Shown here one piece after another: positions 41,879-54,014 of a stretch of DNA of 64,000 nucleotides. The DNA lies in assembly GCF_942548115.1 (NCBI RefSeq), contig NZ_OW824151.1:558001-622000 (forward strand). Direction: 5' to 3'. Source of the stretch: Aeromicrobium sp. Leaf245 (lineage in GTDB: Bacteria; Actinomycetota; Actinomycetes; Propionibacteriales; Nocardioidaceae). Both the position numbers and the translations under genes were made by a program. The stretch's first letter is position 1; each line of letters starts with the position of its first letter. Under the pieces are notes generated by a model. That model did not search any database, had not been told where the DNA came from, and worked only from the letters and a program-made list of their open reading frames with translations.

Positions 41879-42769
41879 ATGACGATCCTGGTCGTCGGCG
41901 ACGTGGTCGACGACATCAGCGTGCAGCCGCTCGCCGAGGTCACCCCGGCGAGCGACACGCCGGCGACCATCCGGATGGCACCCGGTGGCTCGGCGGCCAA
42001 CGTGGCGGCGTGGTTGGGCAGCCTCGGCGTCCCGACCCGGTTCGTGGGCCGGGTCGGCGCCGACGCGGTCGAGCGCCACGCGGCGGCCCTGCAGGCGCAC
42101 GGCGTGGACGTCCGCCTGGCGGCCGACCCCGAGCTGCCGACCGCCACCATCCTGCTGCAGCTCGACGAGGTCGGGGAGCGGACGATGTTCGTCGACAGGG
42201 GTGCGAACACGCGGCTGGGGGCGGCCGACGTCCCGCCCGAGGCCTGGGACGGCGTGACCTGGCTGCACCTCACCGGCTACTCGTTCTTCGACGAGGGCAC
42301 CCGGTCGATGGCCCTCGGGCTCGTGGCGCAGGCGAGGGCACGAGGCGCCGGGGTCAGCATCGACCCCAGCACGGTGTCGTTCCTGCGGGCGTGCGGCGGG
42401 GCGACGTTCCTCGACTGGGTCGACGGCGCCGACCTCGCGTTCCCCAACATCGACGAGGCGCGCGTCCTCGTCGACGCGCGCGGGCCGCAGATCGACCTCG
42501 ACGCCCTGGCGGGTCGCTTCGGGGCGGTGGTGGTGACGCTCGGCTCGATGGGCGCGGCCTTCATCGGCTCCGTCGACGGTGCACCCGTGCGCGAGCAGCT
42601 GACCGCGCCCCGCACGTCGGTCGTGGACACGACGGGAGCCGGCGACGCCTTCGCGGCCGGGTTCCTGTCGGTGTGGGTGCGTCGGCACGACCCCGTGCCG
42701 GCCCTGGAGGCCGGCCGGTCGGCCGCGGAGCGGTGCATCGCCGCGCTCGGCGCGCGACCCCCGCGGTGA
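41879..42769 (+). CDS. psuK: PfkB-family carbohydrate kinase, probable pseudouridine kinase
   Basis: A 296-residue ribokinase-fold kinase. The substrate-binding N-terminus MTILVVGDVVDDISVQ and GGSAANVAAWLGSLGVP and the C-terminal PfkB signature VVDTTGAGDAFAAGFL (about 250-265, with the catalytic Asp) are present. Placement 3 nt after psuG gives the expected pair: the kinase makes pseudouridine 5'-phosphate for PsuG. The symbol depends on that context, as the fold alone does not fix the substrate. Confidence 0.85.
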   Translation: MTILVVGDVVDDISVQPLAEVTPASDTPATIRMAPGGSAANVAAWLGSLGVPTRFVGRVGADAVERHAAALQAHGVDVRLAADPELPTATILLQLDEVGERTMFVDRGANTRLGAADVPPEAWDGVTWLHLTGYSFFDEGTRSMALGLVAQARARGAGVSIDPSTVSFLRACGGATFLDWVDGADLAFPNIDEARVLVDARGPQIDLDALAGRFGAVVVTLGSMGAAFIGSVDGAPVREQLTAPRTSVVDTTGAGDAFAAGFLSVWVRRHDPVPALEAGRSAAERCIAALGARPPR

Positions 42770-42935
42770 GCATCCGGCGCGAACTTGCCCGGAAGTTGCG
42801 GAATCAGTAGTCCTATCGGGCCATTTATTGCGGTTCCGTGACAGTTCTTCGAGAATCGCTGGCCAGAACGCGGGTGGTTGAGGTTTCATCGATCCGTGGG
42901 ACCGCCCAGGGATCGGCCTCACGAGGGAGGGGATC

Positions 42936-43292
42936 ATGTCGCTCGCGCTGCCGGCTCGACGCCGCCACGTCCGGGGACCGCGCTCGGCGCCGGTTCGGCG
43001 GCGGGTGATCGTCGAGGGGACCGAGCACGTGGCCGCCACCGGTCACCGCGTGTACGTGGTGGCCTACTACCGCTCGCCCGAGGACGCCCGCGACTTCCGG
43101 GGCGGCGTCGTCACCACGTACGCCGACCACGACGCTGCTCCGGACCGGGTGACCGTGGCGGCGCCGGGGCCCGGTGACTGGTTCGTCAGCATCCTCGAGC
43201 GTTCCCCCGGGGCCTCCGGCTACACCTTCGTCGCCGGCGCCGACGGCGTGCCGCTGGTCCCGCTGAGCGTCGCTCGCCACCACTCGCCCTGA
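42936..43292 (+). CDS. Small protein of unknown function
   Basis: A 118-residue protein without a recognised domain. The first ~25 residues are strongly basic (PARRRHVRGPRSAPVRRRV), the remainder is strand-rich (VYVVAYYRSPEDARDF, GDWFVSILERSPGASGYTFVAG). GGGAGGGG 4 nt before the ATG is a strong ribosome-binding site. The 166-bp gap upstream is relatively AT-rich and probably holds its promoter. It is followed at once by a secreted metalloprotease gene, but no joint function is evident. Confidence 0.6.
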   Translation: MSLALPARRRHVRGPRSAPVRRRVIVEGTEHVAATGHRVYVVAYYRSPEDARDFRGGVVTTYADHDAAPDRVTVAAPGPGDWFVSILERSPGASGYTFVAGADGVPLVPLSVARHHSP

Positions 43293-43323
43293 CCCGTGGG
43301 CCATGCGGTGTCATCCTGTCCGG

Positions 43324-44076
43324 GTGACAGGACAGGGCGTCTCGTGGCGGCGCGACCCGCGCTCGCGTGCCGTCCTCGCGGTGAGCGTGCTGGTGGGAAT
43401 GCTCGGCGTGCTCATGGCGTGGATCGTGATCGCCCCGGAGTCCACCGGCACGGTCTTCCCCGACCGGGGTTCCGCCACGTCCGGCGAGACCCGCGCGGCT
43501 CCCGGGGGCGGGTCGTACGCGTTCCTGCAGACGCAGGCCGACGGTGAGACGCCGGTGGCCTACGACCCGTGCACGCCCGTGCGGATCGTCGTCAACGAGC
43601 GACGCGCCCCCGACGACGCCGACGCGGTGCTCCGGAGAGCCGTGGCGGAGGTGGAGGACGCCAGCGGGCTCGACCTGCGGGTCGTCGGCACGACCACCGA
43701 CGCGCCGCTCGCGCATGAGGACGACCCCGAGGACGGGGAGGGTTGGCGTCCGGTGCAGATCAGCTGGACCGACGCCGACGAGGTCGCCGAGCTGGAGGGT
43801 CGCGTGGGTGGTCTCGGCGGCAGCACCTGGGTCGAGCGCGACGACCGCCGCACCTACGTGACCGGCGAGATCATGCTCGACGCCCCCGACCTGGTGCGCC
43901 GCGGGAACGGTGGCGACGTCGCGACCGGGGTGCTCATGCACGAGCTGGCCCACGTGCTCGGCCTCGACCACGTCGACGACCTCGGAGAGCTCATGCACCC
44001 GAGCAGCCCGCGGGACGCGTGGGGCCCGGGCGACCGGGTGGGACTCGCCGCGCTCGGTGCCGTCGGCTGCGCCTGA
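43324..44076 (+). CDS. Secreted or anchored matrixin-like metalloprotease
   Basis: A 250-residue protein with an N-terminal signal-anchor (AVLAVSVLVGMLGVLMAWIVIA) and a C-terminal metzincin catalytic site HELAHVLGLDH (His-Glu-x2-His-x2-Gly-x2-His) followed by the Met-turn ELMHPS. Cysteines in YDPCTPV and VGCA may form a disulfide. The catalytic domain is therefore outside the membrane. GTG at 43324 is chosen since CATCCT lies 6 nt upstream, in line with other leaderless genes; an ATG at 43303 is possible. Peptidase activity is inferred from an intact zinc site. Confidence 0.82.
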   Translation: MTGQGVSWRRDPRSRAVLAVSVLVGMLGVLMAWIVIAPESTGTVFPDRGSATSGETRAAPGGGSYAFLQTQADGETPVAYDPCTPVRIVVNERRAPDDADAVLRRAVAEVEDASGLDLRVVGTTTDAPLAHEDDPEDGEGWRPVQISWTDADEVAELEGRVGGLGGSTWVERDDRRTYVTGEIMLDAPDLVRRGNGGDVATGVLMHELAHVLGLDHVDDLGELMHPSSPRDAWGPGDRVGLAALGAVGCA

Positions 44077-44081
44077 CCTGC

Positions 44082-45881
44082 TCAGACGAGCGGCAGCGTG
44101 AGCACCTGGTTCGCCGATCCGGTCGTGATCGTCACCGGCGCCGAGACGAGGCCGCCGCGGTAGTTGACCGAACCGCCGGCGACCACGAGGCGCAGGGCGT
44201 GACCCTTCTCGAAGCGGTGCGCGATGCCGGGGAGGGTCACGGTGAACGGCTGCCCGGCGTCGGGCACCCGCACCGGCGCGACGAGGTCGCGCACGACGGT
44301 GCCCTTGCCGTCGGGGCCCACGTCGAGGACCTTCACGAAGACCACGACCTTGCCGGCGTCGAGGGCCTGTGTGAGAGCCGCGGTGGGTGCGGTGACGGAC
44401 AGGTCGAGCGTGGGGGAGCCCACGACCGTCAGCGGTGCCGTGAGGGCGGGGGTGGTCCAGCTCGCGGACGTCCCGGGCAGGTCCAGCTCCGGCAGCGCGA
44501 TCGGCACCTGCGAGCCGACGACGTCGATCGTGCCGAGGGAGGTGGGTGCGCCGGCGGGTCCCGTGAGCAGGGTCTGCGACCCCTTCGCCACGGCACCCTT
44601 CGAGCGCGTGAGTGCCGTGCCGGAGAGGTAGAACGGCGTGCGTGAGCCGATGGGGAACGTCGAGCTCGTCGCGTACGCCGGACGGGCGTTGCCGGTGTAG
44701 GGGACCCAGTCGCGGAAGTAGGAGAACAGCGGCCCGGTGTCGGTCTTCTGCCCCTTGAGGTAGTGGTCGAACCAGGCGCTGAGGCGCGCGGTGAGGTGCT
44801 GGCCGGAGATGCTCGGGGCGTCGAAGTCGATCTCGCCGGGTGCGTTGGGGCCGGAGTGGCCACCGTTGATCCACACGAGCTTGGTGGGCACCTTCTGCTT
44901 CCGGAGCGCCTGGAAGGTGGCGGTGCCCTCGTTGAGGTTGAACAGCGTGTCCGACTGACCCTGCAGCAGGAGGGTGGGGATGCGCACCTGCTTCACGTAG
45001 CTGGCCACGGAGCGCCTGCGCAGCTCCTGCACGGTGCCCTGGTCGAGCGTCCCGGTGACGCCGGCGGTGACCACGGCCGGGCACACGAACGCCACGAAGT
45101 TCGGGCAGCCCGCGATGCGAGAGGGGTCCTGCGGCGCTCCGGTGAAGCCGTCGAGAGCGCCCTTGCCGACGAAGCCGAGCGCCCAGACGAGCTTGGCGGC
45201 ACCGGGGGTGGCCGAGCTGACCCCGGTCTGGGAGGTGTTGTTGGGCGCGAGGGAGTAGCTGAGGTCGTTCCACGTGGCGCCGGGGACGATCGTGTCGAGG
45301 CGCGGGTCGATGGCGGCGGTGGCGAACTGGATGCCACCGCCGTAGGAGATGCCGACCATGCCCACGCGTGGGTCGTTCCGCGAGACCGTCCCGAGCTGGT
45401 TCCTCGCGTCGCGCTTCACGACCGTCAGGGCGGGCGCCTTCTTCGTGAGGCCGGCGTCGAGGTAGGCCGTGCCGGTGGCGCCGCCGAGGTAGCCGATGAT
45501 CTGGCTGGCGGCCTTGCCGTCGACCGCGGGGTCGTCGAGGGAGATCGGGCAGCCCGAGCCGCCGAAGCCGAGCCCGGAGTAGCTGATGACGGCGTAGCCG
45601 CGGGAGGCGAAGAGGCGTCCGAGACCGGCCTGGTCGTCCTTGGAGCCGCCGAAGCCGTTGGTCGTGAGGATGGCCGGCACCGGCTTCCTCGCCGTGGCCG
45701 TGCGGGGCAGGTACTGGTCGGCCACGATGGTGCACTTCTGGTCGTTCTTCTCCCCGACGGTCACGCGGAACCACAGCGAGGTGACGGTGTACGGCGCGGC
45801 AGCAGCCGTGGCGGTGGGTGCGGCGGCGAGCCCGGCCAGGACGAGGACGGCGGACAGGGCGGTCAGGACGGCTCGACGCAC
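44082..45881 (-). CDS. Secreted S15-type alpha/beta hydrolase (Xaa-Pro dipeptidyl-peptidase-like)
   Basis: A 599-residue protein with a signal peptide (VRRAVLTALSAVLVLAGLAAAPTA, then TAAAAP). The alpha/beta-hydrolase core has the nucleophile elbow GISYGGG (about 175-181), the Asp in GQSDTLFN and the His in NGGHSGPN. A C-terminal jelly-roll domain (from about 400, LTGPAGAPTSLGTIDV onward) is typical of the CocE/NonD/PepX group. It probably hydrolyses esters or peptides outside the cell. GTG at 45881 has GAGGAG 5 nt upstream. It ends 5 bp from the metalloprotease stop in a convergent arrangement. Confidence 0.85.
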   Translation of the reverse strand: MRRAVLTALSAVLVLAGLAAAPTATAAAAPYTVTSLWFRVTVGEKNDQKCTIVADQYLPRTATARKPVPAILTTNGFGGSKDDQAGLGRLFASRGYAVISYSGLGFGGSGCPISLDDPAVDGKAASQIIGYLGGATGTAYLDAGLTKKAPALTVVKRDARNQLGTVSRNDPRVGMVGISYGGGIQFATAAIDPRLDTIVPGATWNDLSYSLAPNNTSQTGVSSATPGAAKLVWALGFVGKGALDGFTGAPQDPSRIAGCPNFVAFVCPAVVTAGVTGTLDQGTVQELRRRSVASYVKQVRIPTLLLQGQSDTLFNLNEGTATFQALRKQKVPTKLVWINGGHSGPNAPGEIDFDAPSISGQHLTARLSAWFDHYLKGQKTDTGPLFSYFRDWVPYTGNARPAYATSSTFPIGSRTPFYLSGTALTRSKGAVAKGSQTLLTGPAGAPTSLGTIDVVGSQVPIALPELDLPGTSASWTTPALTAPLTVVGSPTLDLSVTAPTAALTQALDAGKVVVFVKVLDVGPDGKGTVVRDLVAPVRVPDAGQPFTVTLPGIAHRFEKGHALRLVVAGGSVNYRGGLVSAPVTITTGSANQVLTLPLV

Positions 45882-45990
45882 GGTGGCTCCTCGACTGGTA
45901 CGCGGGTACAGGTTGCAACGAGCAACCGTGAGGTGGGTCACGGGGACGAAGGTCCCGACTCGGGGCTGCCAACGCTGACGCCTGCGGGGG

Positions 45991-46003
45991 TAGCGTCGAC
46001 GCA
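45991..46003 (+). promoter_or_regulatory. Leaderless promoter of the MBL-fold gene
   Basis: TAGCGT at 45991-45996 is 6 nt before the ATG at 46003. Confidence 0.55.
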
Positions 46004-46740
46004 TGCTCACGCAGATCGGTGACGGGGTGCACCTGTCCGGCGGCACGGACGTCAACTGGGTGCTGGTGCAGGACGGCGACGCCCTGACGGTCGTCGACAC
46101 CGGCTATCCCGGGGACGCAGAGCGGCTGGACGCGTCGGTGCGGGAGCTCGGTCTCGTGCCCGGCGACGTCTCGGCCGTGCTGGTGACGCACGCGCACGTC
46201 GACCACGTCGGCAGCGTGGCGCGCTGGTGGGAGCACCACGGGGTGCCGGTGCTGATGCACGCCGACGAGGTGCCCAACGCGACGGGGGAGCGGGTCGAGT
46301 CGGCCACCACCCTCGACGTCGCGCGTCGGGCCTGGCGCCCGCGGACGGCGCTGTGGGCTGCCCGGATCTCCCGGCTGGGCGCGACGTCGCACCAGACCTT
46401 CGCCCACGCCCGCGCGTGGACCGACGGTGCGCCGCTCGACGTGCCGGGCGCCCCGGTCCCGGTGCACACGCCGGGCCACACCAGCGGACACGCGGCGTAC
46501 CTGTTCCCCGCGGCCGGCGTGCTCGTCACCGGCGACGCCCTGGTGACGGGCCACGCGATCTCGCGTCGGCGCGGCCCCCAGCAGCTGCCCGGCTTCTTCA
46601 CGGCCGACGGCGTGCAGGCGGAGCGCTCGCTGGAGCGGCTGCGCGCCCTCGACGCCGACACCATCGCCCCCGGTCATGGCCCGGCCTGGCGCGGCCCCCT
46701 GGGCGACGCCGTCGACCAGGCCCTCTCCCCCCGGCCTTGA
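46003..46740 (+). CDS. MBL-fold metallo-hydrolase
   Basis: A 245-residue metallo-beta-lactamase-fold protein. Zinc ligands are visible in THAHVDHVG (about residues 63-71, HxHxDH), VHTPGHTSGH (about 160), VTGDALVTG (about 180) and APGHGPAW (about 225). The substrate is not evident; glyoxalase II-like or lactonase-like activities are common in the fold. Its stop codon TGA is the first part of the 31-bp tandem repeat that follows, so the repeat has invaded or extended up to the gene end. Confidence 0.85.
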   Translation: MLTQIGDGVHLSGGTDVNWVLVQDGDALTVVDTGYPGDAERLDASVRELGLVPGDVSAVLVTHAHVDHVGSVARWWEHHGVPVLMHADEVPNATGERVESATTLDVARRAWRPRTALWAARISRLGATSHQTFAHARAWTDGAPLDVPGAPVPVHTPGHTSGHAAYLFPAAGVLVTGDALVTGHAISRRRGPQQLPGFFTADGVQAERSLERLRALDADTIAPGHGPAWRGPLGDAVDQALSPRP

Positions 46741-46892
46741 CTCGTCAGAGGTAGGTGGCGCGCGGAATCGACTCGTCAGAGGTAGGTGGCGCGCGGAATC
46801 GACTCGTCAGAGGTAGGTGGCGCGCGGATAGGAGGCGCGTATCCGCGTGGCACCTACCTCGGGGTGCCGGGGTTGCGCGGGCCACCTACCTC
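46739..46892. repeat. 31-bp tandem repeat with attached inverted repeat
   Basis: Three head-to-tail copies of a 31-bp unit (46739-46769, 46770-46800, 46801 to about 46829) contain GAGGTAGGTGGCGCGCGG. The third copy forms the left arm (46810-46830) of a 21-bp inverted repeat with 46840-46860 (two mismatches, 9-nt loop), and a further inverted half-copy is at 46881-46892. It fills the gap between the convergent MBL and etfD genes. Confidence 0.85.
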
Positions 46893-46958
46893 CCGCGGCC
46901 GGCACCGTGCGACGGCTCCCGTGCGCCTGTCGGGGCGTGGCACGGGGACGAAGACGAC

Positions 46959-46991
46959 GAGAGGGCGCCCGCGTGGTGCGGGCGCCCTCTC
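46959..46991 (-). terminator. Terminator hairpin of etfD
   Basis: Perfect 14-bp stem GAGAGGGCGCCCGC / GCGGGCGCCCTCTC with loop GTGGT, 20 bp beyond the etfD stop. Confidence 0.78.
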
Positions 46992-47010
46992 GGCTGGGAT
47001 CGGTCGTGCG

Positions 47011-50739
<3,729 letters not shown>

Positions 50740-50919
50740 GGAGCCTCAATCCTTGGGGCGACGACCGTGACAGTTGGGCTGACAGTAGCCCCTCGCGAGC
50801 GGGTCCGCGGGGTAAGGCCACCCAAAGGTCGTGCAGGTCAGCGGTCGGTTACCGGTGGGTAGGTAAAGGCTATCCCGGGCGGCGCCGCCTTGTCCTGTCG
50901 GCGTGGTGTGAGTCGTTCG

Positions 50920-52077
50920 TCATCGATCGCGCGGGACGAGCGGGATCGCGACGAGTGGGAAGAGGGCCACGAGCGCGAACGCCCACCCGTAGCCCAGCCC
51001 GGCCACGGTGAGCCCGACGACCGGCGGGACGGCCGCGCTGACCAGGTACTGGCCGGTGTTCTGGACGCCCAGCGCCTTGCCCGACCACCACGGCCCGGCC
51101 CGCTCGGCCACGGCGGTGAAGGCCAGGCCGTTGTCGGCGACGGTCACGACCGTGGCCACGACGATGAGAACGACGGCCAGGGGCGTCGGCTCGAGCACGC
51201 CGAGCGCCAGCATCGTCAGCGCCGCCCCGACCGCGACGATCCGCATGGGTCCCATGCGACTGCCCACCCGGTCGGACCACCAGCCCACCCCGATGCGGCC
51301 GGCAGAGCCGAGCAGCTGGGTGGACGCCACGAGCACACCGGCTGCGCCGGCGGCCCAGCCGCGCTCGTCGATGAGCCAGACGAGCATGTAGGTCCACACG
51401 GTGAACTGCGGGACGACCAGCAGGGCCGACGCGGCGTGGATGCGCACGAGCGTGACGTCGCCCCGGTAGGGGCTGCCCGTCTCGCCTGCGTCGTCGGCGT
51501 CGGCGCGGGACCCTCGTGGTGGATCGACCACCAGCAGGGCGCAGGCCACGAGGACCACCGCGTTGAGAGCGGCGATGCACAGCAGCGTCGTGCGCAGGTC
51601 GGTGGCCTGCACCGTCGTCGGAACGAAGACCGCCGCGGCCCCGACCCCGAGCGGGAGCGCGGTCTGGCGCACCCCCATGGCGGTGCCGCGGCGCTCGGCC
51701 GGGAACCAGCCCACCACGAGTCGACCGCTGGCGGCGTTGGAGCTGGCCACGCCCACGCCGGCGACGAACCAGCACGCCGCCAGGGCGGGGTAGCCGTCCA
51801 CGAACGCGGCGGCGACGGTGCCGCCGGTCGTGACCACCAGACCGAGCGTGAGGGTCAGTCGCTCACCCCACCGGTCGACGACGACGCCCCACGCCACGAG
51901 CGAGACGGTGGTGCCGAGCAGCGAGGCGGACGCCAGCGCGCCGGCCTGCGGGAGGGGGAGTCCCCGCTCGAGGTGCAGGTAGGGGATGAGGAAGACGGCG
52001 GCGTTCGCGGCCACCGTCCCCGACGCCTGCGCGAGCATGCCGACCGCGAGCATCAACCAGCGGTTCGGGGTGGTCAC
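50920..52077 (-). CDS. Major facilitator superfamily transporter
   Basis: A 385-residue, 12-helix MFS carrier. The loop 2-3 signature is GVVVDRWGERLTLTL (about 63-77), and loop 8-9 is VGWWSDRVGSRMGP. No substrate can be named. The GTG at 52077 is the only reasonable start before the first helix, with a weak ribosome-binding site. The 180-bp region 50740-50919, between its stop and the etfD start, holds the etfD promoter and no gene. The gene lies 42 bp after the Nudix-like gene on the same strand. Confidence 0.83.
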   Translation of the reverse strand: MTTPNRWLMLAVGMLAQASGTVAANAAVFLIPYLHLERGLPLPQAGALASASLLGTTVSLVAWGVVVDRWGERLTLTLGLVVTTGGTVAAAFVDGYPALAACWFVAGVGVASSNAASGRLVVGWFPAERRGTAMGVRQTALPLGVGAAAVFVPTTVQATDLRTTLLCIAALNAVVLVACALLVVDPPRGSRADADDAGETGSPYRGDVTLVRIHAASALLVVPQFTVWTYMLVWLIDERGWAAGAAGVLVASTQLLGSAGRIGVGWWSDRVGSRMGPMRIVAVGAALTMLALGVLEPTPLAVVLIVVATVVTVADNGLAFTAVAERAGPWWSGKALGVQNTGQYLVSAAVPPVVGLTVAGLGYGWAFALVALFPLVAIPLVPRDR

Positions 52078-52119
52078 CGGACCATGGTCCGCCCGCGCCG
52101 ACCGGTGCCGGCAGGGGGG

Positions 52120-52665
52120 TCAGGCCAGGGCGCCGACGTGGGCGAGGGCCTGCCGGACGAGCATCCCGCGCCCGCCCTCCATCTCGTCGAGGACGGCCGG
52201 GTCGAGGGCCTGCTCGGGCGTCATCCAGCTGAGCTCGAGGGCGTCCTGGCGCGGGTTGCACTCACCCGTGACCGGCACGACGTACACGAGCGCCACCGCG
52301 TGCTGGCGGGGGTCGTGCAGGGGCGTGACACCCGGCAGCGGGAAGTACTCGGCCACCGTGAACGGCACGATCGACGCCGACAGCTGCGGGAAGGCGGTGG
52401 GGCCGAGGTCCTTCTCGAGGTTGCGCAGCAGCGCGTCGCGCACCGACTCGCCGTGGGTGACGCGTCCGGAGACGAAGGTGCGCGTCATGGCCCCGGTGGT
52501 GGGTGAACCACGCAGCAGCAGACCCAGGTGCTCGACCTGGCCGTGGGCGTCCACCCGGACGGGGATCCCCTCGACGTAGAGGATCGGCACGCGCGAGCGG
52601 GTCTCGTCGAGCGCGATCTCGGAGAGCCAGCCGGGATTGGGGTCAGGGGTGCGGACGGACGCCAT
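52120..52665 (-). CDS. Nudix-fold protein with degenerate Nudix box (DUF4916-like)
   Basis: A 181-residue protein with the Nudix fold but a broken catalytic helix: the region that should read G-x5-E-x7-R-E-x2-E-E reads GRVTHGESVRDALLRNLEKDLG, so the key Glu of REUxEE is Asn and the EE pair is Lys-Asp. It matches the actinobacterial DUF4916 type. Pyrophosphohydrolase activity is therefore doubtful; binding or a different chemistry is possible. ATG at 52665 has GGGGGAGG 8 nt upstream. It starts 61 bp downstream of the GPP34 gene stop on the same strand. Confidence 0.72.
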   Translation of the reverse strand: MASVRTPDPNPGWLSEIALDETRSRVPILYVEGIPVRVDAHGQVEHLGLLLRGSPTTGAMTRTFVSGRVTHGESVRDALLRNLEKDLGPTAFPQLSASIVPFTVAEYFPLPGVTPLHDPRQHAVALVYVVPVTGECNPRQDALELSWMTPEQALDPAVLDEMEGGRGMLVRQALAHVGALA

Positions 52666-52725
52666 GGCCTCATCCTCCCCCACGCGTGGGCGTCAGCCGT
52701 GCCGCCCCGGCGGGACGGCCCCTCG

Positions 52726-53394
52726 TCAGGAGCTCGACGCGGTGGTGGAGGCCGCGATGCTGGCCGTCATCGCGGCGGTCATGGCGGCCTGGGCGTCCTG
52801 GATCGCCTTGCGGACGCCCTCGCTGGCCCAGTCGCCGTCGGCGACGACCTTGGCCCGCGTCTTCGCGGCCTTCCTCTCCCGCTTCTCCACCACGAGCCCG
52901 AGCTGGTCGGCGGCCAGGAGCAGGCCGACGAGCGGACCCGTGACCTGGTCGGCCGGCTGGTCGTGCAGGAGCACCTGCCGCATCGCGCCGACGAGCTGGT
53001 CGCGTCGTGCGACGTCGACGAGCTCGTACCGCTCCAGCCGGATGCCCAGCACGCGGCGCTGCTCGTCCCGCACGAGCCCGTCGGCCTCCAGGGACGCGAG
53101 CACGGCCTTGCGCTGCTTCTTGCCCAGGCGGGTCACGATCGCCTTCGGCGCCTGGTGGCCCTTCTGCCAGACGCGCTCGAAGGCGGCCTGCAGGTCGGGA
53201 TCGTCCACGGGCGTGCGGTCGGCGACGGCCACGCGGGCCTTCCGTCCCGTGCCCACGAGCTCGAGGCGACCGAGCAGCACGAGGTCGATGAGTGCCGCGC
53301 CACCGAGCGCGGGCTCGGCGGCCATCGACGGCAGCCGCACCTTGCCCGACTCCGGGTCGAGCGCCACGAGCAGGAGGTCGCGAGCCACGGTCAT
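52726..53394 (-). CDS. GPP34 (GOLPH3/Vps74-like) family protein
   Basis: A 222-residue protein of the GPP34 family, known from eukaryotic Golgi phosphoinositide-binding proteins and common in actinobacteria with unknown role. The pattern LLLVALDPESGK, ALGGAALIDLVLLGRLEL and a C-terminal helical bundle with LLHDQPADQVTGPLVGLLLAADQL are the family hallmarks. The C-terminus is a low-complexity Ala/Thr/Ser run (AMTAAMTASIAASTTASSS). TACGCT lies 6 nt before the ATG on the minus strand; the divergent ankyrin gene starts 55 bp away with the same leaderless layout. Confidence 0.85.
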   Translation of the reverse strand: MTVARDLLLVALDPESGKVRLPSMAAEPALGGAALIDLVLLGRLELVGTGRKARVAVADRTPVDDPDLQAAFERVWQKGHQAPKAIVTRLGKKQRKAVLASLEADGLVRDEQRRVLGIRLERYELVDVARRDQLVGAMRQVLLHDQPADQVTGPLVGLLLAADQLGLVVEKRERKAAKTRAKVVADGDWASEGVRKAIQDAQAAMTAAMTASIAASTTASSS

Positions 53395-53436
53395 GCCTCG
53401 AGCGTAGGCCGACCTGCGACCGACGTCACCCCGCCC

Positions 53437-53449
53437 TACGGTCGAGGGA
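53437..53449 (+). promoter_or_regulatory. Leaderless promoter of the ankyrin gene
   Basis: TACGGT at 53437-53442 is 6 nt before the ATG at 53449. Confidence 0.55.
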
Positions 53450-53856
53450 TGGACCCGTCGGACGACGCCACCACCCCTGACCACACGGCCCTCGACCCGC
53501 GGGCCGTGGAGCTGGCGCAGGACCTGCTGGACGACGCCCGCGAGGGTCGCACCGAGCGGTTGGTGCAGCACCTCGACGCGGGCGTCCCGGTCGAGCTCAC
53601 CGATGCCTCGGGCAACACGCTGCTCATGCTCGCGGCCTACCACGGGCATGCGGTGACGGTGGCCGCGCTCACCGCCCGCGGCGCCGTCGTCGACGCGCTG
53701 AACGACCGCGGCCAGAGCCCGCTGGCCGGTGCGGTGTTCAAGGGCGAGGACGCGGTGGTGCGGGTCCTGCTCGAGGCCGGCGCCGACCCGGACGCCGGTC
53801 ACCCGACGGCCCGCGAGACCGCGGCGATGTTCGGACGCGAGGACCTCCTGGCCTGA
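53449..53856 (+). CDS. Ankyrin-repeat protein
   Basis: A 135-residue protein made almost entirely of ankyrin repeats: GNTLLMLAAYHGHAVTVAALTARGAVVDALNDRGQSPLAGAVFKGEDAVVRVLLEAGADPD, preceded by a helix AVELAQDLLDDAREGRTERLVQHLDAGVPVEL. Three repeats are recognisable. Such proteins bind a protein partner; none is evident. It is divergent from GPP34 and its 3' end is 66 bp upstream of the thiamine riboswitch. Confidence 0.85.
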   Translation: MDPSDDATTPDHTALDPRAVELAQDLLDDAREGRTERLVQHLDAGVPVELTDASGNTLLMLAAYHGHAVTVAALTARGAVVDALNDRGQSPLAGAVFKGEDAVVRVLLEAGADPDAGHPTARETAAMFGREDLLA

Positions 53857-53921
53857 CCCCGGCTCGCGGCCCGGACGGGCTGGGCGCGGTGGCCCGTGGG
53901 CGGCTAGGCTGGCACCACCAC

Positions 53922-54008
53922 GACAGGGGAGCGCCGCCGCAGAGGGCGCTGAGAGTGCGGATCAGCCGCAGACCCTTGAACCTGCTCCGGTTAGCACCGG
54001 CGAAGGGA
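53922..54008 (+). promoter_or_regulatory. TPP riboswitch (THI box)
   Basis: The conserved core is present: GGGGAGC near 53927, CTGAGAG (53949-53955), GACCCTTGAACCTG (53971-53984) and GGTTAGCACCGGCGAAGGGA (53989-54008). A TAGGCT -10 box is at 53905-53910. It ends 6 nt before the ykoE start, so thiamine pyrophosphate probably blocks translation of the transporter operon. Confidence 0.96.
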
Positions 54009-54014
54009 GTCACG

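Noticed and set aside
46739..46829. Possible CRISPR-like array (31-bp repeats)
   Set aside because: Copies are directly abutting with no spacers, and there are no cas genes; it is a tandem repeat. No CRISPR array was seen elsewhere.
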